In this document: piece by piece, positions 5,667 to 10,764 of the stretch
Numbering within the stretch: the first letter of the stretch is position 1
Layout of the letters: each line of letters starts with the position of its first letter
Source: Acidobacteriaceae bacterium
GTDB lineage: Bacteria > Acidobacteriota > Terriglobia > Terriglobales > Acidobacteriaceae
DNA length: 10,764 nucleotides
Direction of reading: 5' to 3'
NCBI GenBank assembly: GCA_030040115.1
Contig: JASHUH010000345.1
Coordinates: 1 to 10,764 of the forward strand
Notes under the pieces: generated by a model
The model's database searches: none
What the model was told of the DNA's origin: nothing
What the model saw: only the letters and a program-made list of their open reading frames with translations
Position numbers and translations under genes: made by a program

Positions 5667-5779
5667 CCGACCCCAGCTTTTGATCGTCTCCCTGAAGCCA
5701 CTTCAAAGGTCTGCGCAGACAGACTTCAACCTGACCGCTCACGAGAGACGCGGATCCACGCATCTGAAGGAGAACACCA

Positions 5780-8700
5780 GTGGGGTTTTTCTGGAGAGCG
5801 CTACTTGGAGGATTGATTGCCTTACCCGAACTCGCAATCTACGCCCAGCAAACCACCGGCGAAATCACCGGAGCGGTCACCGACACCAGCGGCGCTGTGA
5901 TCGAAGGCGCAACGGTGACGGCCACAAACACTGCAACGCAACAGGCCCGCACTACCATCAGCAACGGCACCGGAAATTACGTGATTTCCTTCCTGGAGCC
6001 TGGGAACTACGCCGTCAAATGCTCCAAAACTGGATTCGAGCTTGAAACGCAGCCCAGCGTCGAGGTGACCGTGGGCGCTGTCATCCGCGCCGACTTCAAA
6101 ATGCAAGTCGGCCAAGTCACGCAGCAGATTACGGTGACCACCGCGGCGCCGTTGCTCTCGACCGAGTCGACCGCTGTTGAAACCAACATCGGCAGCCAGC
6201 AGATCGTAGCCCTGCCTCTCAACGGACGCGATTACCTGCAGCTGGTGGCCCTGACGCCCAATGTGGAGAACGAAGCCGCTGGTGGCGGCGGCAGCAGCCT
6301 GATGGGTGGTGTGCGCGATCAGGAAGCCATCTCCGTGGCCGGCCAGCGTCTCGAATTCAATCACTACACGTTGGACGGCGTCGAAAATACCGATCCCGAC
6401 TTCAACACCTACATCATTCACCCTTCGGTCGATGCGCTGCAGGAGTTCACAGTCTTGACCGGCGTGTATTCATCGGAGTACGGGCGCGGGGCCAGCCAGA
6501 TCAACGCCACTACCCTGCCCGGAACCAATACCTATCACGGCGTGGCTTTCGACTTCATGCGCAATGACGCCGCCGACGCCAGAATCTGGCTCCAGACCGG
6601 AGCCAAGAATCCCTTCCACCGCCAGGATTACGGCTTTGTTCTGGACGGTCCGCTCTCCATCCCCCACGTGTTCGACGCCAAAAATAAGCTGTTCTTTGCC
6701 TCGAGTTTCGAGCACTATGGAGATCACGAGCTCGAACGCTTCGTCGCCTCCGAGCCCACCACCAGCATGGTGGCAGGCAATTTTAGCCTTTACAGCACCA
6801 TTAACCCTATCTACTTCCCGATCACCCGCGAAAACAACCCGGACTATCCCGTCGGCCCGCCAGTGCAAGTATCTTACAATGGCGTCCTCAACGTGATTCC
6901 GCCAACCAGTCCCTACTGCAACGGACCTTGCATCTCTCCGCAGGCGCAAGCCATCATGAAGGTCCTGTATCCGACCGTTCCCGCGGACAGCCCGGCCGGG
7001 TACGTGAACGACTACGTGGCCGAAGAACCGTATGTGAACGATCAAGTGCAGTTCAACCAGCGCATCGACTGGACGCAAAATAACCGTTCAAACTGGTTCG
7101 GCCGTTTTAGCTGGGAGAACGATCTCGATCAAAGCGCGTCGGCGTTTCCAGATGCCGATTCTACTTTCGTGGGCACAACCGTACGCCAAGCCGTCATCGG
7201 GAACACCTTCGTCGTGAGCCCGCGCGTGGTCAACGACGCCCGCGTGGCCTGGGACCAGTTCAACAATAACTACGCCGGGTACTACTACGACAGCAGCGAC
7301 AACATACCGGCCGCGTTGGGCATCACCGGTTTTACCTCCGCGGGCGGCCCCAAAACCTATGGAATTCCCGCCATCGGGATGGGCCAGGGCATCAGCGGCG
7401 GCGGCGGAGTTACGCCTTGGATCACTTACGACGACCTCTTCCAGTTTATCGACGATGTGTCGTATGTCAAAGGCAAAAACTCGTTCAAGTTTGGAGGCAG
7501 CTTCGAGCGCGACCGCTTCAACAACTTCGGCAATCAGAAGTCGGTGGGCGAGTTTGACTTCGACGGCAATTCCACCGAAGATCCTGCCATCGGCCCGGGC
7601 ACCGGGTTTGTCTTCGCAGACTTTCTGTTCGGCGACCTATCGCAGTATTACCGGGTCTCTGCGCTTCCCCAGGCTGAGCTTCGCCGCAGCATCTTCGGGA
7701 TCTACATCCAGGACGACTGGAAAGCCACTCACTCCCTCACGCTCAACCTCGGGCTGCGCTACGACAACACCCGCCCCTGGTTCGACAAGCACAACGCCAT
7801 TATCAACATGGATATTTTCCAATCCGGCGTCACTTCCGTATACGGTCCCAACCCCTGGGACGAGCCTGTGACGACGGCCGTTCCCGGCGCGCCCCCTCCG
7901 ATTATTACCCGCCCGGGGGCCGCTGATTGCAACTTCTACCAGGGCATACCATTCCAATTCAGCTCCAACCCCGATAACGCTGGCGTTAACCAGGACCAGT
8001 TCACGCAATGCGGCAGTGGATACATGGGCAGATCCACGGTCAACCCGACTAACTACGAATATGGGCCGCGCATCGGTCTCGACTGGGCACCGGGCACGAA
8101 GTGGAGTTTCCGCGCGGGCTACGGAATCTTCTACATGACCGACATCACCAACGCTGTCTTCGATATGGTGCGCAATGGTGGCGGCAAAGACGGCACCACG
8201 TTACCCACCATCGACCGTTGGAACCTCGCTCTGGCTGATCCCATGAACACCCTCGGCGCGCCGTGGCAAGCTGAGACAGGCAGCGCCGCGTGCCCCGGCT
8301 TCACCGGTGTGTGCGAGGTGGCCCCTCAGATCCAGGCTTTTGACCAACACAATAAGCCCGAGTATGTGGAGCAGTACATCTTCAATATCCAACGCCAGCT
8401 CACCCGGAATGTGGCCATCGATCTGGGATACACGGGCAACGAGGGGCACCAGATCCTTCGCGACTGGGACTTCAACCAGGAGATTCCTCCCACCTGCGCG
8501 ACCTGCTTGGCCGTTCATCCTTTCGCGGCCTTCGGCAACATCCAGGACGTGAAGGGTGTGGACAGCTCCGTCTATAACGCCGGAGACATCAAGGTGACGC
8601 AGCGGCTGTCCCATGGGCTTCTTTACGTCGTGGCATTTACCGTGGGCCGCGCCATTGACTTTGGAAGCGCCATCCGCAGCGAAGGCGGCGACACCCTGTG

Positions 8701-9310
8701 GCCCGATAACAGCTATAACATGAGGGCGGAACGCGGACCATCGGAGTTCAATGTACCCCGGCGGCTGGTGGGTTCATTCGTCTACCAGCTTCCCTTCGGA
8801 TCCGGCAAGGAGTTCGCGCCATCGAATCCCGTTGTGAACCACGTCGTCAGCGGGTGGACGGTGGGAGGCATTATCACCTTCGCCGCCGGCGTGGACCAGA
8901 ACGCGACCACGCTCGGCTCTCCCTTTGGCACGCAGGACAACCAGCCGGATGCCACGGGCGTGAGCTACATTCCGAAAAACCGGGGCATCACCGCGGCCAG
9001 CCCCTATTGGAACCCGGCGGCCTTCGATTACACCAATCCCACCCTGCTGTGGCAGGAGGGAACGATGATGAGAATGACGCTCTATGACCCGGGTTACAGA
9101 GATGTGGACGCCAACATCGCGCGCACCTTCCATATCTGGGAATCTCATGCGCTCGAGTTCCGGCTCGAAGCCTTCAACACAACCAATACGGTCAACTGGG
9201 CTCCGCCTGAATCCTCAAACACGACCTCCGCAGACTTCGGCATCGTCGACACGATGTGCTCGAGCTGCAACATGCGCGAACTGCAGGGCGCCATCAAATA
9301 CACGTTTTAA
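5780..9310 (+). CDS. TonB-dependent receptor-like outer-membrane protein (Oar-like)
   Basis: The product has 1,176 residues. The GTG start at 5780 is supported by AAGGAG at 5767-5772 (7-nt spacing) and by the signal peptide it begins (MGFFWRALLGG..., cleavage probably after IYA at residue 22). Residues about 25-113 are a carboxypeptidase-regulatory-like beta-sandwich (GEITGAVTDTSGAVIEGATV, then LEPGNYAV). A plug-like region follows (about 120-250), with LPLNGRDYLQL, VAGQR, YTLDGVENTD, and EYGRGASQIN. The remainder is an outer-membrane beta-barrel with many Tyr/Trp-rich strands, ending in Phe (IKYTF), as barrel proteins do. This architecture is that of the large Oar/TonB receptors abundant in Acidobacteriota. 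They are thought to import or bind bulky substrates using TonB energy. No classical TonB box and no SusD partner is visible. Five cysteine pairs (380/384, 717/744, 838/845, 906/909, 1160/1163) could form disulfides in surface loops. Its ligand is unknown; the upstream motif copies link its control to the transporter gene. Confidence 0.93.
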   Translation: MGFFWRALLGGLIALPELAIYAQQTTGEITGAVTDTSGAVIEGATVTATNTATQQARTTISNGTGNYVISFLEPGNYAVKCSKTGFELETQPSVEVTVGAVIRADFKMQVGQVTQQITVTTAAPLLSTESTAVETNIGSQQIVALPLNGRDYLQLVALTPNVENEAAGGGGSSLMGGVRDQEAISVAGQRLEFNHYTLDGVENTDPDFNTYIIHPSVDALQEFTVLTGVYSSEYGRGASQINATTLPGTNTYHGVAFDFMRNDAADARIWLQTGAKNPFHRQDYGFVLDGPLSIPHVFDAKNKLFFASSFEHYGDHELERFVASEPTTSMVAGNFSLYSTINPIYFPITRENNPDYPVGPPVQVSYNGVLNVIPPTSPYCNGPCISPQAQAIMKVLYPTVPADSPAGYVNDYVAEEPYVNDQVQFNQRIDWTQNNRSNWFGRFSWENDLDQSASAFPDADSTFVGTTVRQAVIGNTFVVSPRVVNDARVAWDQFNNNYAGYYYDSSDNIPAALGITGFTSAGGPKTYGIPAIGMGQGISGGGGVTPWITYDDLFQFIDDVSYVKGKNSFKFGGSFERDRFNNFGNQKSVGEFDFDGNSTEDPAIGPGTGFVFADFLFGDLSQYYRVSALPQAELRRSIFGIYIQDDWKATHSLTLNLGLRYDNTRPWFDKHNAIINMDIFQSGVTSVYGPNPWDEPVTTAVPGAPPPIITRPGAADCNFYQGIPFQFSSNPDNAGVNQDQFTQCGSGYMGRSTVNPTNYEYGPRIGLDWAPGTKWSFRAGYGIFYMTDITNAVFDMVRNGGGKDGTTLPTIDRWNLALADPMNTLGAPWQAETGSAACPGFTGVCEVAPQIQAFDQHNKPEYVEQYIFNIQRQLTRNVAIDLGYTGNEGHQILRDWDFNQEIPPTCATCLAVHPFAAFGNIQDVKGVDSSVYNAGDIKVTQRLSHGLLYVVAFTVGRAIDFGSAIRSEGGDTLWPDNSYNMRAERGPSEFNVPRRLVGSFVYQLPFGSGKEFAPSNPVVNHVVSGWTVGGIITFAAGVDQNATTLGSPFGTQDNQPDATGVSYIPKNRGITAASPYWNPAAFDYTNPTLLWQEGTMMRMTLYDPGYRDVDANIARTFHIWESHALEFRLEAFNTTNTVNWAPPESSNTTSADFGIVDTMCSSCNMRELQGAIKYTF

Positions 9311-9384
9311 GGAGTTATATAAAGCCGATTGGCCCACATATTTATAGGTCGAGAATAAAGCAGTTTCGTATTGCAGGGTTGGGA

Positions 9385-9426
9385 CCTTGCGCTGCGCGTC
9401 GTGTGGCCGGCGCGCAGCGCCCAAGG
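9385..9426 (+). other. Strong stem-loop 3' of the receptor gene
   Basis: GCGCTGCGCG (9389-9398) and CGCGCAGCGC (9411-9420) are perfect 10-bp arms with a 12-nt loop. CCTT (9385-9388) and AAGG (9423-9426) extend the stem past a two-base bulge. It starts 75 nt after the stop. There is no T run, so it may stabilise the mRNA end, pause polymerase or be a protein-binding DNA palindrome. Confidence 0.5.
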
Positions 9427-9690
9427 CCGAGCCACGACAATCACAAAGAAGCGGCGGAGGAAAATATACGGATCTTTACAATAAACTTAGTGCATGGCTG
9501 GGCATCGGCCGCCTTCTTCCCAGCGCCTGCTGCCGGCGATGATTCCGTAACTTGCTCGGTCGTTTCGGAACCACCGCCGGATAGCCGGCCGAACGCAGGA
9601 TCGCAGTTACGGCTTGATTTGCTCCCCGGGTGATTGCGGGGTTACACGGCAAAGGATCGATCCGGGTCCGGCGCCGGAAAAATCATAAAT

Positions 9691-9725
9691 ATCTATCTAA
9701 AACCAAACCTGATAGACCGATAGAT
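9691..9725. repeat. Inverted repeat built from GATAGAT
   Basis: ATCTATC (9691-9697) and GATAGAT (9719-9725) are perfect inverted arms 21 nt apart. A further GATAGA lies at 9711-9716 between them. The element shares the GATAGAT core of the candidate operators but not their right-hand part (ACNNTCA). Confidence 0.4.
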
Positions 9726-9752
9726 TCATGGGCCACGCAAGAAGAACGGTTG

Positions 9753-9790
9753 TGCGGGAGGCAAGCACCGGCTTACCTCCCGCAATTTTT
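9753..9790 (+). terminator. Intrinsic (Rho-independent) terminator
   Basis: GCGGGAGG (9754-9761) and CCTCCCGC (9776-9783) form a perfect 8-bp stem, extended by T9753-A9784. An inner stem AAGC/GCTT closes the loop ACCG. AATTTTTG follows directly, giving five T at 9786-9790. The orientation is rightward: the left side has no T run for the opposite strand. It ends a plus-strand transcript coming from the receptor gene or from within the gene-free stretch. Confidence 0.75.
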
Positions 9791-9840
9791 GTTCTCTCAC
9801 TTTGATGCGAAATAGTTCTCGAGGATTCCTGCGCGCAGCC

Positions 9841-10764
9841 TTACTTCTTCGCGGCAGCCGCATGGATGCCGTCGGCGGCTTTTTCAAGCCCTTCCACCGC
9901 GCCCCCATCGAGCACGTAAATCGTCGGCTCATTCTCCCGCTTGGCCAAATACTGGCTGCCAGATTTGGCGAGGTAAACCTTCTCCACTCGCCCGCCGCCG
10001 TTGGATTTCACCGTCACCGTAATCTCCGGCGTAGTGAAACCGGAAGCCTCAAACCTGGTGGCCGTTAGGCTGCGCAGCGCTGAAACCACGGCCTCGCAGC
10101 TATCCGCGTCCATCTTCTTGCCCGCCTGCCACCAATCCTCGCCGTTGCGCGCCAGATACCACGATTTCGCACCCGCGCCCGGCTTCTGGCCGGCGATTTC
10201 TAAATCGACTTCGTTGGGATCGTTATACCGGAAATCGAAGACCGACTTATCGCGAAAATCGCCGAGATTCTTCGTCAGCTCTGTGGCCAGCGACGCGTCC
10301 ACCTGGTAAATGCCTTGGGCGTAACTCGACTTAGCGTAGTAATTATCTTTGTCTTTCTTCACTTCGAGCGTTTGCTTGCCCGCAGGACCCATCACGTCGA
10401 CCGTGGCCACCAGCGAGCCGCGTGCAAACGCCGCGTCGGCGGCCTCGCCGGTGGGCTGGTTCAGATTCATCTGCGTGGTTGAAAGCGTGTCGGCGAGCGT
10501 GCCCGCCGCCATGGGATCCGCGCGATAAGGTCCCGGCTTCTCGATTTGCCAGTCGCTTCCCTTGTGCAGAAACTCAAGCGACTCGCCCCCATGCGTCAGA
10601 TCGATCTGGTGGATTTTGTCGAGAGTGAGGTTCATGAGCCGCTTGTCCCGCAACGATTCAAGGCCCTTGTTCAGCCCGGTCTTGTCGTAACTCAGCATGG
10701 TGAAAACGCGCGGATCGCCCTCGACCATCGCATACGCCGAATCGCCGGTCGGTGTGTCGTCGCC
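9841..10764 (-). CDS. DUF4340 domain protein (5' end outside the window)
   Basis: The visible part is the last 307 residues. The frame stays open to the right edge, where it reads GDDTPTGDSAYAMVEG, matching the DUF4340 pattern 'GD.TPTG..Y..V.G', so the Met at 10726-10728 is internal. DUF4340-type repeats are visible: DKRLMNLTLDKIHQIDL with WQIEKPGPYRADP, and later DKSVFDFRYNDPNEVDLEI with WYLARNGEDWW. A third stretch before the C-terminus (PEITVTVKSNGG, YLAKSGSQYLA) has the same short-strand style. Family members are usually anchored in the membrane by an N-terminal helix. They are often encoded beside GldF/GldG-like ABC transporter genes, which would lie beyond the right edge. Their biochemical role is not established. 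The gene is convergent with the receptor gene and looks unrelated to the plus-strand cluster. Confidence 0.85.
   Translation of the reverse strand, partial: GDDTPTGDSAYAMVEGDPRVFTMLSYDKTGLNKGLESLRDKRLMNLTLDKIHQIDLTHGGESLEFLHKGSDWQIEKPGPYRADPMAAGTLADTLSTTQMNLNQPTGEAADAAFARGSLVATVDVMGPAGKQTLEVKKDKDNYYAKSSYAQGIYQVDASLATELTKNLGDFRDKSVFDFRYNDPNEVDLEIAGQKPGAGAKSWYLARNGEDWWQAGKKMDADSCEAVVSALRSLTATRFEASGFTTPEITVTVKSNGGGRVEKVYLAKSGSQYLAKRENEPTIYVLDGGAVEGLEKAADGIHAAAAKK

Larger units (their letters stand above)
5300..5779. other. Long regulatory stretch before the receptor gene
   Basis: No credible gene is present: the open frames at 5202-5468 and 5311-5619 lack family features and overlap control elements. 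The stretch holds a hairpin (5370-5388), a promoter (5465-5492), two copies of the 16-bp motif (5509-5524 and 5651-5666), a 19-bp palindrome (5545-5563) and an inverted repeat TTTCGC (5625-5630) / GCGAAA (5641-5646). If the promoter is used, the leader is about 280 nt. Confidence 0.6.
9311..9840. other. Structured gene-free stretch between convergent genes
   Basis: No convincing gene lies here; open frames at 9256-9633 and 9630-9815 lack a ribosome site and family signs. It contains a GC-rich hairpin (9385-9426), palindromes GGATCGATCC (9654-9663) and TCCGGCGCCGGA (9667-9678), an AT-rich patch with an inverted repeat (9691-9725) and an intrinsic terminator (9753-9790). It could be an unusually long receptor 3' UTR or hold a small RNA. 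Confidence 0.55.

Noticed and set aside
9465..9482. TACAAT at 9477-9482 as the -10 box of a small RNA
   Set aside because: It matches five of six positions, but no -35-like sequence lies 16-18 nt upstream, so I do not list it as a promoter.
9256..9815. Open frames in the 3' intergenic stretch (9256-9633 and 9630-9815)
   Set aside because: The first begins inside the receptor gene in another frame, neither has a ribosome site, and the second crosses the terminator stem.
1..10764. CRISPR arrays, insertion sequences, phage genes, tRNA or rRNA
   Set aside because: No regularly spaced repeats, transposase or integrase motifs, cloverleaf or rRNA-like stretches were seen on either strand.

Overview
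The window looks like a chromosomal segment of a GC-rich soil-type Acidobacteriota, probably related to the Solibacterales/Bryobacterales. This is inferred from gene content: a very long Oar-like TonB-dependent receptor with an N-terminal carboxypeptidase-regulatory domain, Tat-exported enzymes, a DUF4340 protein and an amidohydrolase remnant are typical companions there. No marker gene fixes the taxonomy.

Layout. At 2-148 is the C-terminal tail of an unrecognised protein. It overlaps an 86-codon remnant (126-386) of an exported amidohydrolase that has lost its catalytic part. A Tat-exported beta-propeller protein follows (479-1357). After a 328-bp gene-free stretch with hairpins and a credible promoter comes a Tat-exported bicupin oxalate decarboxylase (1686-2942). 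Next on the same strand are a GntR/FCD regulator (3130-3825), an ACS-type MFS anion transporter (3980-5299) and a 1,176-residue TonB-dependent receptor-like outer-membrane protein (5780-9310). The last 1.4 kb hold a 530-bp gene-free stretch with strong hairpins and an intrinsic terminator, then a convergent DUF4340 gene that runs off the right edge.

How the genes may work together. The exported OxdC should turn oxalate into formate and CO2 outside the cytoplasm. The propeller protein, inner-membrane carboxylate/sugar-acid transporter and outer-membrane receptor would fit an envelope module for capturing and processing an organic acid or plant/fungal polymer product, controlled by the GntR protein. 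That link is inference from neighbourhood. The best sequence support for co-regulation is a 16-bp motif, GATAGATC(A/G)AC(C/G)NTCA. It occurs once upstream of the MFS gene and twice upstream of the receptor gene, always in the same orientation, and is a candidate operator of the neighbouring regulator. The oxdC promoter carries a different perfect palindrome between its -35 and -10 boxes.

No rRNA, tRNA, CRISPR array, insertion sequence or phage feature was seen. The most uncommon items are the shared motif, the oxdC promoter palindrome, the altered lid of the oxalate decarboxylase active site and the structured 3' intergenic region.
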